Of a stretch of 64,000 bases of DNA, positions 44,491 to 55,069 are shown piece by piece. Numbering within the stretch: the first letter of the stretch is position 1; the number at the start of each line of letters is the position of its first letter. The notes beneath the pieces are model-generated. The model ran no database searches. It was not told where the DNA came from and saw nothing but the letters and a program-made list of their open reading frames with translations. This DNA is from Lottia gigantea. Taxonomy: Eukaryota > Mollusca > Gastropoda > Lottiidae. Position numbers and translations under genes: made by a program. The stretch lies in contig NW_008707828.1 in assembly GCF_000327385.1 (NCBI RefSeq), positions 3,865 through 67,864 of the forward strand, in the 5' to 3' direction.

Positions 44491-44619
44491 AACACACATG
44501 GATTTTAAGGTTCAAATTTCGACGGTGAGCTGTGAACACTATTACTAATTGGTTTAGCCAAACAATTCCTGTTTCAGAGACTAATGTACGATAGGTCAAA
44601 AAATGGCGCACCCCTCTCT
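44491..44619 (+). mobile_element. MITE-B right-end fragment
   Basis: ACACACATGGATTTTAAGG through ACTAATGTACGATAGGTC to ATGGCGCACCCCTCTCT, then TTAA at 44620. Confidence 0.88.
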
Positions 44620-44788
44620 TTAAGACACTAATAAAAGTCTAGAATATACTAACTATAGAGTAAGTTAATTGAAATGTAAATAATTAAACAATCTATTACA
44701 TTTCCTTTATATAAGTCACTAACTTGTCACTGTCTTACCAACTATCTACCACTTAATTAAATTCACTCAATTTATCAAATTGGCTTAT

Positions 44789-45262
44789 TGGGAGCTGCGG
44801 TGGCCCAGTGAGTTAGATGCTTGCTCGATAACCTGAAGGTCCAGGGTTCAATCCCAACATAGGTCGAGATAATACCTTCAGATTTTTCAACCCGGTTTTC
44901 TCCTGTCAGTGATGCAGGTAAGAGGGGCTGACATGGAAAAAGCGTCTAGTCGTTCGGAAAGGACAATAAACTTAGGCCCTGTGAGCTACGGGCAGTGTAC
45001 GTTAAAGATCCCTCGACAGTTGGAAATCGAAAAAGAGCAGGCTAATGCTGCTGTCCTGGCAAAATTTTCCTCATTGCACCCTGCATGGCGTTGCCCGTCT
45101 TAATTAGTTCATGTGGGTTTATGAAGACAGGCAACTCGTAAATTCGCCATGACAGTTGCATTGGCCTGCTCTTTCATCATTTCAACCTATGCCGGGATTG
45201 AACCCTGGCCCTCAGATTAGCGAGCTGATGTCTAACTCACTGAGCCACTGCGGCTTCTTGTA
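44789..45262. mobile_element. SINE-A inverted dimer
   Basis: 44789-45118 is a SINE-A on the plus strand, with head GGGAGCTGCGGTGGCCC, B box GGGTTCAATCC, body and TTGCCCGTCTTAATTAG. It lacks the last ~25 bases. 45119-45262 is a second, internally shortened SINE-A on the minus strand, ending with the inverse head (CACTGAGCCACTGCGGC). The two meet tail to tail. Confidence 0.9.
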
Positions 45263-46742
45263 AATATTTTTGAGAAATTATGATTGCAATTTCATTTAAA
45301 AATGATTGATATATTCTGTTCTGTAAATACAGGTTTTGGATGAAAATTCAAAAGCGTGTAAATAGAAGCTTTGTTTGCCCTTTTTTGGATTTAACAAAAG
45401 TTTTAAAGTCAAGAAATTTAGTACTATAAGTTTAAGATCACACAAATCATGCCAGAATTCATTATTCTAGATATTACATGCTTTAAAGACTGATAAAACA
45501 AACAATCTTCTGCCATGATATACTAATTCTACCTTCCAAATTAGAAACCTTGTAAATCACAATCTATATTTATGTTGCAAGAAAAAGTGATAAATAATTA
45601 ATTTTTCTGCCATCTGAAAAGGATTTCACAATAATAAGTAATAACCTCACACATGCAACTACATATTATATTGTCTCATTTCTTACTGCAGCTTTGAACA
45701 TGACATCACAACAAAATCATTGCCTTGTTTATGGCTGGAGACATTTTGATTGACGGTGTATATTTTTCCTCCACTGACTGGAGAGCAGATACCTGATGAT
45801 TCACCTTTCTGGCCCAGTGAAAACAGCGCAGTGTTAACGATAAGTTGAGGCGGGCCAATTGATGGCAAAGTCAATACTGCTCTTTATTTTGGTGTAAGAT
45901 CTCCTAAAGTCATAAACAATTGAATGACATCTGATCTAATTATTTTATGTCATCAATTTTGTTGACAGGTTACTTCACTCCATCCATGATCTGTCTAAAT
46001 TCTTCTTTATAACATGTTCATTCATATGTTGTCATAACTATGTTAACCAAATCAAAAACAATCTTGTTTGCAATGAACATACAAAAATATACATTAATTT
46101 GTTACAAAAAAAATTTAATGACCTTGAACATGTGTTGCATAAAAATTTCGTCAGATCATAGATGATATGTGCACTTTACCCAAGATAAAAATAACCTATT
46201 GAAACATCTCTATTCTCATTAGATTTAGATTATATCATAAAATAGGATTGAACTTTGCTGAAGAATTTTGATATTTTCTGATGAATTCCATTAGGAATTT
46301 CAAATGATCTACGCAAATTATCCACATCAAAATCAATTTCAATCTGGATCAAAGGTGAATCTTAATATAATTCAGGGGTGACCTTGTAAATTAAATAACT
46401 TTTCTCCTATATATGATGTGACAGTTGAGATTTCATTCTGTATTTATTTGATCAAAAATAACATGCAACCTATAGATTTATTATATACAGTTGACATAGA
46501 CATTCTTCCTTCCAATTTATCTTTTTATTTATATGTTTTATCCTTGTCATGTTTTCAAAGTAAGCACATGCACTTTTTTATACACCCACATTAAGCTTAG
46601 AGCCAGCTTTGTTGCCAAACGCGATGTGTTTACACTGAGTTGAACTGGTTATCAAACGACTGGATCACAAAGTCGCTCATTATTGACAACTCATGATGTA
46701 CAAGACTACTGTTTAGACCAGTAAAAAATGCAATAGACGAGA
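45263..46742. other. No gene or repeat recognised
   Basis: 1.5 kb of AT-rich sequence without a repeat partner. A 63-codon minus-strand frame (45683-45874) has no recognisable motif. Confidence 0.4.
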
Positions 46743-46853
46743 AAGACGACTAGACGCTTTTTCCATGTCAGTCTGTCATACCTGCATCACTGACAGGGGG
46801 AAACAGTTGAAAAAAAGGAAGGTATCATCTCAACCTATGCCGGAACTTGGCTG
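46743..46853 (-). mobile_element. SINE-A 5' part, reverse
   Basis: GACTAGACGCTTTTTCCATG, ACCTGCATCACTGACAGGGG and ATCTCAACCTATGCCGG are the inverse of the first third of SINE-A. Confidence 0.85.
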
Positions 46854-46859
46854 GCAAAT

Positions 46860-47955
46860 ATTAATACATCACCATCCCTGTTCTATACCAAATTACAGCA
46901 GTATTGAATGTTGAAAATGATGTTTATACTGTACTGTACTGGTTTTTACCAGTCCATTAAGCAGACGGTACATTCATTAACTGTTAAATATTTCAACTTG
47001 CTGGAAGTTTTTACTTTCAAGGCTCACTTGAACATTACACCAAACTTCATCATAGGCATAAATCTTTTTGTGAAGTTTTCTCAGTACCTTGGTACATGCA
47101 GTTTTCAGGTTTGTCTACTCAGTTACGTGACAAATGCACCCAACAAATCATAAACCTGCATTGTTTCTTCCATCATATTTTTCTGAGATTTGGAATATAA
47201 AAGACTGAAAACAGACCACATTCTCCAGAAATTCTGTTATGGAAATTTTGTAATTAATTGTTTTCAAAAAATGCTTAGTGCAATTTAGTTTTATTTACTT
47301 ATTTCCGTTGTGTTCAAACTGCAGATTTTTTGAGTCTCATTCATATTTGAGTACTGCCGGAATTTTTGGGATGGCTTTTGTAAATTTCAAATATGAGGTA
47401 AGCAAAGTATATTTTGTGATTCTTGGTTTCAGAAATATATTTAATTTATTGTGGTCTGATTAAAAGAGATCACAGGAATGACCACTAGATATCTGTCAGT
47501 AATGAATTCAAACATTTGGGGGTAGGCCAAAAAGATTTCTGATTCACCACCATTGCTTTTGAGAGTTGACACAACATCATCTGAATGAATTGTGGTCTGA
47601 TGAAAGTTTGATGTACAGACAGAAGAAATGACCACATGGTGTCTGTCAGTAGCTCATCAGTTAACAGTTTACATCTTAATATCACTACCAATATTATCAT
47701 CATTAATATACATCAACAAACTCTTTGACACCTGTCAATCATTATTTAGCCGGCTGCAACTTTCTCAAGTATTATCCAGCCTCTGCTATCTATATACCCA
47801 TGGTTGGCAAGGTCAATTACAAATTTATCCTTTTCACCCTCAAATTTGAACATACCTGCATTGCAAGTCAATTAATCTGCAGGATGCAGAAGCATTTTTC
47901 CATGTCTTAATGGGATTCACTAATTGCGAAGGGTCTTATGTCATAAAGCATATGA
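46860..47955. other. No gene recognised; a ~140-bp duplication at 47451-47655
   Basis: TGTGGTCTGAT, AATGACCAC and TCTGTCAGTA occur in the same order at 47451 and 47590. Several frames of 60-80 codons, including 81 codons at 46908-47153, are present but show no motif I recognise. Confidence 0.4.
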
Positions 47956-47960
47956 TGGGT

Positions 47961-48250
47961 AACAATTTGAGTACTCCGACCTATTCAACCAGTAACTAGT
48001 ATAATAATACAGTTTACGAGGTTTTTCGTTTTCATCTGCAGAAAAAGAACATTGAATCTTGTATAATATAATATTTTACGAGGTTTTAAATCTGACTGTT
48101 TATATACGTGTTGTTTAATTGGTGGTTTTGGGATTATTTACAATCAAGCTAGGAATACAAGGTTTTGATCATAAGATCCGTGCTTTTACGAGCTCTCAAA
48201 CAGTACCAAAAAGTCAAAATGACCAAATATGGTTTCAAGTGGTCTCCCAG
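47961..48250 (+). mobile_element. MITE-K, left-truncated
   Basis: It starts inside the family at AACAATTTGAGTACTCC and ends GGTTTCAAGTGGTCTCCCAG. It joins a MITE-D copy directly. Confidence 0.85.
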
Positions 48251-48252
48251 GA

Positions 48253-48640
48253 TATTTCACATAAGTGATGTCATCTAACACTTAGTTTAAGTGAAATTGC
48301 ACGAACCACAGACGTCTGATTCAAAATTGGAATGGTGTAAATTTATGCTATTAGTTCAATTCTCGATGACATGTGATAGTCCGGTGACCTTGTATAAGTC
48401 ATCTTCACTCATAATTCCAGTCGACCCAGCTGTAAATGGGTACGTATAATCCAGGAAAGATCTACGCCAAGGGGTTTGGACCAGCTGGTAGAAAGGATTC
48501 CTTAACCTTAACAAGTTGTTATCCTTAACCTTAACAAGTTGTTATCCTTAACCTTAACAAGTTGTTATCCTTGTAAAATATAGTTGTATATTTCTTATCT
48601 TTCATATTAAAAATTTAGAAAACCTCTTTAAAATCTCTTT
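48253..48640 (-). mobile_element. MITE-D right arm split by a SINE-E
   Basis: 48253-48370 has AACACTTAGTTTAAGTG, CCACAGACGTCTGATTC and AAAATTGGAATGGTG. After the SINE the arm resumes at 48606 with AAAATTTAGAAAACCTCTTT and AAAATCTCTTTAC. Confidence 0.85.
48371..48605 (+). mobile_element. SINE-E body inside MITE-D, with expanded 23-bp repeat
   Basis: ATGTGATAGTCCGGTGACC, GTCATCTTCACTCATAATTC and GGACCAGCTGGTAGAAAGG are SINE-E. The segment CCTTAACCTTAACAAGTTG, present once in relatives, is repeated three times (48487-48570) in 23-bp steps. Confidence 0.85.
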
Positions 48641-48737
48641 ACATTTTTAATTTATTTTTTAACTGAACTTAATCAGGGTTAAGAAAGGAATGCAGACATT
48701 TTCACCAGGAAAACCAGGATGCTAATGATGAACAAGA

Positions 48738-48762
48738 ACCATGAAAATAAGGGAACCCATCT
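48738..48762 (-). mobile_element. MITE-G end scrap
   Basis: AAAATAAGGGAACCCATCT followed by TTAA-like sequence; only the terminus remains. Confidence 0.6.
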
Positions 48763-48769
48763 TTTAAGA

Positions 48770-49108
48770 CTAATGAAAAAAAGAAATCTAAGTAAAGTCT
48801 TAAATAAATAATATTTCAGTAAGTGACATTGAAGATGACCTTGAGTCTATCAAATCTTGATCATTTTTATTATTTCATCTACAAATATAATCATTTTTCT
48901 TTCAATATTATTTCATTTCATCAAATTTACACACAAGATGATGGCACAATTGATTTTTTCTTCATCAACCATTTTTAAAAAGTCAATCCACAAAAGACAA
49001 CAGGCAGGCCAAGGGAAATTTTTGTTACCGGTTTACAATGTAATCTCTTCAGAGCATGCTCTACCATAACAAAAAGTCTAAATGTCATTTTATTGCTTGT
49101 AGCCATTT
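48770..49108. other. No feature recognised
   Basis: AT-rich; nothing I can support. Confidence 0.45.
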
Positions 49109-49112
49109 TTAA

Positions 49113-49423
49113 AGGATAGCTTTGCCATTATGGAGATTGATTTGGGTCTTGAATATAAGTAAACAGTCTTCAGAAGTACTAGAAATGTACAAAAATCCCA
49201 AAAATACTTAAAAAATATTTCAAAGTAGAAATTTAACGCGCCATTTCTAAATATGTCTTTTCTATATATCACAGTGTATCTTAAATTGATGAGTCATCAT
49301 TTTAACATTTAAATGCGGATAATTCTGGACACACATGGATTTGTAGGCTCAAATTTTACACTGAGCTGTGAAGAATGCTCATTTCTGAGTCTAAGGTAGG
49401 ATTAGGATGGCGTACCTGTCCCT
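49113..49423 (+). mobile_element. MITE-B, complete
   Basis: After TTAA it reads AGGATAGCTTTGCCATTATG; right end GGCGTACCTGTCCCT then TTAA (49424-49427). About 20 bases are missing near the GAGCTGTGAA block. Confidence 0.9.
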
Positions 49424-49429
49424 TTAAGC

Positions 49430-49990
49430 TTTAAACAGAAATATGTGTGCTTAATGACCATCATATGTTCTTATGTGACTAATGTTTTGGAAGTTTTGAA
49501 AAGCAGAAGGCAATGAACCTCCTCAAAAGCCAAAAGTGAAGACTCAATCATCAAGGAGATAAAATGAAATATGTTCTGGATCATTACTGATGATATCTGT
49601 CATACTTCATTCATAAGATAAATACACATAGAATTTGAAACATCACAGCAAGTTCAACTCATTAATCAAATTTCTTAAACTACAAGTTAGTCTTGAATAC
49701 AGTTTAACTAGATTAGTTTTATATAATCTTCACACAGTTTTTAATGCACTTGATGACTGCTGTTGGTGGTAAAAGCAAGGAATGGTGTTGTTTATATAGG
49801 GGTCCTACTCCCCCCCACCCCCCTCAAAAAATGAGGAAGCTGTGGTTTTGGCCCCCCAGTTTCAAATTTATCATCATTGAGTTCTTAAATTTCCTGTGTT
49901 GTTTGCGTTCTGTTGACAATTCTACCTTATGATTGCTAAAAACGCCACTGGCAAGGATGTAGGAATAAAAAGAATTAAGTTCTGGGAAAA
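49430..49990. other. No gene recognised; C-rich patch at 49800-49855
   Basis: CTACTCCCCCCCACCCCCCT and TTGGCCCCCCAG resemble the outer part of foldback F copies (compare 55055 and 56905). I cannot assign it firmly. Confidence 0.4.
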
Positions 49991-49992
49991 AG

Positions 49993-50482
49993 GTAGTCTG
50001 AAACATCTGCCTCTATTCCAGCCTCTGATGGATAATTTGACAGTTGTCTGTGGCAGTAGAGTCTGAAGAAAAAAAATAATGTTAAATGGGGATTTTCTAC
50101 ACCTCCAAAGATGTGTTTTTTCTAACATAATATTGAAATACCTTTACGATGATTGTAAATTAGTGTTGGGCATCACCGTTACTTTCGTTTTGTTAGTATC
50201 ACGTGATTCTGTGACCTTCGGACTTGTGGTTGCGCAAGCAGTTTTAAATGTCCTATCAGTTTCGTCAAAAATTGACCTAAATGCTGTAGGGCAAAAATAT
50301 TCATCTTTCCAAATATATCTGGATTTTGCAGATCGCAGGTATCTAAATAGGTTAAAAAACCTGTACCTGCAGAGATGTGGAATGTCCTCATTAAATACAG
50401 CCTATTTTTTCTGTCTCTACACCAGCTGAAATCTTTCCAAATAGCTTTCAGAGGCTGGAATAGAGACAGATGTTTCGGTCTA
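49993..50482 (+). mobile_element. MITE-N, complete, 35-bp terminal inverted repeats
   Basis: The left end (49993-50027) and the inverse of the right end (50448-50482) agree at 32 of 35 positions, sharing GAAACATCTG and CTCTATTCCAGCCTCTGA. The 490-bp element includes a 116-codon plus-strand frame (50079-50429) with no recognisable domain; I regard it as incidental. A terminal relative abuts the satellite at 4421. Confidence 0.88.
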
Positions 50483-50489
50483 AGAAAAA

Positions 50490-51105
50490 GGAAGGAACTT
50501 TTGAAACTAGGTGTGTTTTTTTTTCTGCCTCAAATGCAATGAAATGAATTCAAAATATCTGCTCCTTGTTGTTTGGCAAATAAATTTTAAATAAGCTTTA
50601 AAGTCTAGTAGCAGCATCTGAACTACTCCAGATTCCAAAATGGATCCAAAAGACCACAAAGTCTTTTGATCCCATAGCATGGTCCTTACAAACATCATGA
50701 GTTTGTCTGATAATTCAAGATGGCAGATAAATGGTGACTGGTCAGTAATGGCTATTTACAAACATTAATTAACAACATTTTTAAAATGGTGTGGAGATTA
50801 AAAGATCACCCAAATTGTTGTTTTTACATTCATCATTTTCTTCTGACCTGACAGACTCAAGCTGGCCAACACAAACAACATTTTTCTGTCAGAAGTCAGA
50901 ATTCTTTGATAAGTATATAAATGAGTTCAACCAATTTTACAATTCATTATCTTCACAATGTCAGGTCATTGGAAATACCTCAAGTTTGTCAAGTTCCACC
51001 TGAGGAAGGTATGGTAGTGTCAAAGGGGTTATTCTGGATACCACAACTTGCTTACCACCTGAGGTAGCTCCAATCTACTGTCTGACTACAATAAGCTATG
51101 AATCC
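50490..51105. other. No feature recognised
   Basis: AT-rich; a 70-codon plus-strand frame (50791-51003), rich in Ser and Phe, has no motif I recognise. Confidence 0.4.
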
Positions 51106-51109
51106 AATT

Positions 51110-51597
51110 TTTTCTCTCATTTCATAAATATTCAAAATAAAATTTTCAACCATTTCTCTTTGAATGTCTTCGGGTCCATAGAAACATAAAGTTCACTGAT
51201 TTTACATTTAAAATAGACACACTTTCCTTCCAGAAAATTTACGTCAAAATGACCTAGTCTACTTTCTACCTGAAAACCCACCTCTGTAAAATCCTGGTTA
51301 ACATTTTCATCAACCCAAAGACAATCTAAGGGCCGTATGCAGCGCTCTTACATTGACTAAATTCGAACTTTACAAAGATAGGATTAAGGCTTTCATTTTC
51401 TACATTTGATAGTCAAATTTAAGCATGTAAAGATCGACCGGTGCATAACTAAAATTCCACTTAAGTCTAACTTTAGTCTTACTTTAGTCAAAGTTTAGGT
51501 AAAGTACGAGCACTGCATATGGCCCTAAGACTCTCACTAGTATTTTGTAGTCGATATTTCATATGAAAATGATTGGCAAAATTCAATTCAGAAAACA
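51110..51597 (-). repeat. Dispersed repeat P, copy 2, carrying an inserted MITE-M
   Basis: The reverse complement matches 6065-6410 on both sides of the insertion (TGAATGTCTTCGGGTCCATA on the left side, AAAATTCAATTCAGAAAACA on the right). Confidence 0.88.
51330..51525. mobile_element. MITE-M, complete, with 3-bp TAA target duplication
   Basis: The ends are GGGCCGTATGCAGCGCTCT and GAGCACTGCATATGGCCC, an inverted repeat of about 20 bp. TAA flanks it at 51327-51329 and 51526-51528. The paralogous site at 6140-6160 has a single TTA (inverse of TAA), so this is a clean insertion of 196 bp plus a 3-bp duplication. A TWA duplication with GGG ends fits PIF/Harbinger-type MITEs. Confidence 0.9.
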
Positions 51598-51599
51598 TT

Positions 51600-52055
51600 G
51601 TAGTCAGAGAGTAGCTGCTTTCCTGTACTAAAGCTTTTGAAAATCAAAGAGGATTTGGTTCTACCACAAGAATCAATATAAACAAAATGGCTACAGATCT
51701 GTACTAACATAAATCACAGGTTTTAGAAAGAAGATATATCAAGGGTAAAAAGAATTTCGGAAATGAAATAGACTATTTGTTCAACGCAGACCTCAGGGTC
51801 TAATTATATTGACAATAATAGTGTGGAATTAAAATCAACTGGACGTCTGAGAATTTAAGTAGACAGCTATTTCCAGTGAATGTGACAAATAACTGAAAGG
51901 AAAGCCAAAAGGCTTGAATCATAGAATTGTCATAACCAAATTTTTCAATTATGTCTGGTTTTTGAATTATAAAATAGTTCTGAATATTGAATTGGCTGTT
52001 AAATATTTCTTGTTTTGACTAGGATTTGCCATGGATCCAGTATACCCAGAGCAAA
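51600..52055. other. No feature recognised
   Basis: AT-rich; nothing I can support. Confidence 0.45.
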
Positions 52056-52059
52056 TTAA

Positions 52060-52367
52060 AGGGACGAGTGCACCATTTTGGGGTTTTTATATGTAAATAA
52101 GAATCTACAGAAGTACTAAAAATCCTTAAATCCTTAAATATTTCAAAGTAGAAATTTAACGCACCATTTTTAAATATGTCTTTTCTATATATCACAGAGT
52201 ATCTTTACTTCATGAGTTGTCATTTTAACATTCAAACGCAGATAATTCTGGACACACATGGATTTGAAGGCTCAAATTTTGACAGTGAGCTGATTGGCTT
52301 AGCTAATAAAATTCATGTTTCTGAGACTAAAGTATGATTGGCCAATAAAAATTATGCATCTGTCCCT
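52060..52367 (+). mobile_element. MITE-B, complete
   Basis: TTAA (52056-52059) then AGGGACGAGTGCACCATTTT; right end TTATGCATCTGTCCCT then TTAA (52368-52371). A part around GTGAACACTATTACT is missing. Confidence 0.93.
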
Positions 52368-52439
52368 TTAAGATGTAATGTGTCTGATGCATTTTTGAAA
52401 AACTCATTTATTCCTTCGCTCAACTAAATAATTCTGAGC

Positions 52440-52880
52440 CCACAGACTTAAGTGGGCTGGAACCCCTCCGTTGGGAATATTTTTTTAACATATGCATTCT
52501 GAGACCTCTCTGTATGTCAATTTCATGCCCTTTGTAGGGCCCTGGCATAAGTTATGAACCATTTTATATTGTGTGTTAAACTTTCAGATACTTTCTTTGG
52601 TACATTTTTGTATAATTTTGTATTTTTTCTAGTGATCGGGTGCCCTTAAGGGTGTGGCCTGTAGACTTGGTCCAACCAGTCCCTTTGGTTGTACTCCCAA
52701 ATTGCTGTCTGTCGAACAGTTTGTCGGTCCACAATTGGCTTGTGAACACAATAGAGACTACAGTTTTTATCTGATGTTAATAAGATTTGGTGTGATCATT
52801 TATACTGATTTGATCTTGGTCAAGTTCAAATTTGACGATTTTTCGATGAATGTCTTTTGAGTAATTGCCTTTGTTTCTTT
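52440..52880 (+). repeat. T155-related repeat with a G/C-richer leader
   Basis: The unit TGTGAACACAATAGAGACTA, GATTTGGTGTGATCATTTAT and TTTTTCGATGAATG (52740-52865) is the T155 module. It is preceded by a leader (ACTTAAGTGGGCTGGAACCC, GGGTGCCCTTAAGGGTGTGG) not seen at 19890. A 68-codon frame at 52654 lies inside it and is incidental. Confidence 0.75.
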
Positions 52881-53285
52881 AAGTCAGAACTTATTTGATA
52901 AGATGTCAAAAGATTTCCAGATTTCTTACTAATATTGAAATCAAAAATCTGACAGACCTTAACAAACCAATATCATGATTTCCCTATATACCTCAGATTA
53001 GAGTTAACTGGACGTTAGAGGCTAATTGTAGACTATTACTTCCAGCGAGTTCCCAGACGTCTAATAATACACTTTTAATGAAGTTTTTGTCCTCGTTGAT
53101 TTTTTCCTTCGAGTGGCATTTAATAATCTAAGGGATTTACTTTAATCTGGAAATTGTCTGACTGAGAGTCCGAATTACGTAGTTTAGCTCATCGTGTCAT
53201 TTTATTTAGGTCACAAGTGATGACATATTATTAAGAATTGTCAGAAACTTAGGTTGTGGATTAGACATTCTATATACATTGATTA

Positions 53286-53340
53286 AAGGCATACTACCAC
53301 TTAGACTTTAAAGGCATACTACCACTTAGACTGTAGAGGT
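53286..53340. repeat. 27-bp tandem duplication
   Basis: AAAGGCATACTACCACTTAG occurs twice in tandem, with a third degenerate partial unit. Confidence 0.85.
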
Positions 53341-53427
53341 ATATTACAGGTACCTCTTAGGATGATCAAAAAATTGAAATTTCTAAACTTGGTTAAAATG
53401 AGTCTTTGTTCATCAGTGAACTTACCT

Positions 53428-53601
53428 GGTATCATAACTATACAACAGAATCTCTCTATAATCTAATAAATCTATAAAACTAAGTAATAATTCATTAAAC
53501 TAAGTAATTTTAAAACTTGCTTAGAAGCGTTTTTCATAATTACTTAGTTTTAAATAGATATATCGTCTTATATAGAGTTTCTATTCTTTAGTCATGGTAC
53601 C
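53428..53601. repeat. Short foldback, ~60-bp arms
   Basis: GGTATCATAACTATACAACA through AAACTAAGTAA pairs imperfectly with the inverse TTACTTAGTTT through CTTTAGTCATGGTACC, leaving a ~50-bp loop. No second copy was seen in the window. Confidence 0.75.
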
Positions 53602-53664
53602 TTGAAAGTCTAAATGATGAGCTGTTGTAGTTTAGTGTGGTATAAAGCATGGTACACCATCAAA

Positions 53665-53885
53665 AGATTCTATAGCACAGTCAGTTAGAGCATTGGTTCT
53701 TTACTTGACGTCATTTGGGTTCCGATCTCAATCGGCATGTGAAAGTCTGAAAACCTTGAATAAGTCATCTTCTCTCATAAATCCAGTCAACCCAGCTATA
53801 AATGGGTACAGATATTCCAGGAAAGATCATTGCCAATTGCCGAAGTTGTTATCCTTGTAAAATATAGTTGTTCCTTTCTTTCTTC
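53665..53885 (+). mobile_element. SINE-E with tRNA-like head
   Basis: ATAGCACAGTCAGTTAGAGC resembles an A box, GGGTTCCGATCTC a B box, and CATGTGAAAGTCTGAAAACC leads into the family body (GTCATCTTCTCTCATAAATC, GGTACAGATATTCCAGG). It ends in CCTTTCTTTCTT. It is the most complete SINE-E in the window, though part of the body (GGACCAGCTGG) is deleted. Confidence 0.85.
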
Positions 53886-53889
53886 AAGG

Positions 53890-54840
53890 CCCAGACCACT
53901 TTGATGGATGTCAGTACTGCCAATATGGATATTTTAAAACGCCATCATTAACCACAAGGCAACAGAAACAGCTAGACTTCCTGTTTTTCTAAAGAAATTA
54001 TTTCTTTAATTGAAAGGATTAACCTTTGACCCTAGTTACCTGTTGTTATTGACAATTAAATTAACCCTAGTTACACAGAGTTATCTTTCTTGTCAGAGCT
54101 CTTCAATCAGATTGTTAATCGACAAGAAAGATTACTATCTTATGAGTATATCTTGTCCATCTCTTTACTAATCCTCGCTGACCGGCGGCTATTTAATAAT
54201 ACCCCTGGGTCAGATAAGATCGTGTTAATTATAGATAAAGGAAATTAGACCCTAGGGGGCACCTCTGTATACAAAGGCGAAATGACGAAGCTAATTATAA
54301 GTATAATTATGAGTTATTCATGTAGAAATTTTCTGACATATGTACAGGTCTTTGATAAGTATAGTTTCCAATGGACTGCTGTCCTCGTACAGGAAAGTCA
54401 TTGGATGTCATTTGCTATTGATTTTAGATTAGAACTCTTCATTCTTTTGATAGTTTCTGTAACTAATTTGAAATTCATTTCAGACAAAACATATATCCTG
54501 TCACTTTTTTAATATTAAATGAAATATTGCCCATATTACCACAACATAGGCATTTGCATGAAAGAAAGCCATTCGCAGGAATTTGAAATGGAGCATTTAC
54601 CAAAAAAAATGTGCCCATTTACATTACAGTAAACTCAAGTTGTCTGATATCAGTTCTTCAGTTGAAGTGTAAATGAAAAGAGTAATTCTGGGCACAGTTA
54701 TCTGTGGAACTCTTCTTGAAGAAGTTAAAATTAATCCTTGTCATCACCCTGATGTAATGAAAGACATCTGAATGTAATCAACAACTGCATTGAATTTTGA
54801 CAAAATTGGGCGGGAAAAGGTTACACTTCACCAATATATC
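53890..54840. other. No gene recognised
   Basis: AT-rich; a 76-codon plus-strand frame (54282-54512), hydrophobic and Phe/Leu/Ile-rich, has no recognised motif. Confidence 0.4.
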
Positions 54841-54884
54841 TAGTCCGTTCTGAGAACTGTTTCGAGATTGTTGAGGCGAAATTC

Positions 54885-55062
54885 AAATTTGGCTACTCTG
54901 TGGTGGTGTCATAGATTGTCTTAAAGGGTTCTCTCAAGAAAATTTAGAAAAAATGAATTGATTCTGTGCATTCTGACACATATTTTGGAGAAAAAAGCTA
55001 GACATAAAGCTTGAAAATAAAGTGGGGAGCAATTGGGGATGCACAGCACTTTTCTAGGGGGG
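54885..55062 (-). mobile_element. Foldback F arm
   Basis: AGGGTTCTCTCAAGAAAATTT, then GAATTGATTCTGTGCATTCT and GACACATATTTTGGAG, match the right arm at 17870-17935. A G9 run (55059) marks the outer end. Confidence 0.7.
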
Positions 55063-55069
55063 GGGGAAT

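Noticed and set aside
50079-50429. 116-codon plus-strand frame
   Set aside because: It lies wholly inside MITE-N between its inverted repeats, with no recognisable domain; possible but unsupported.
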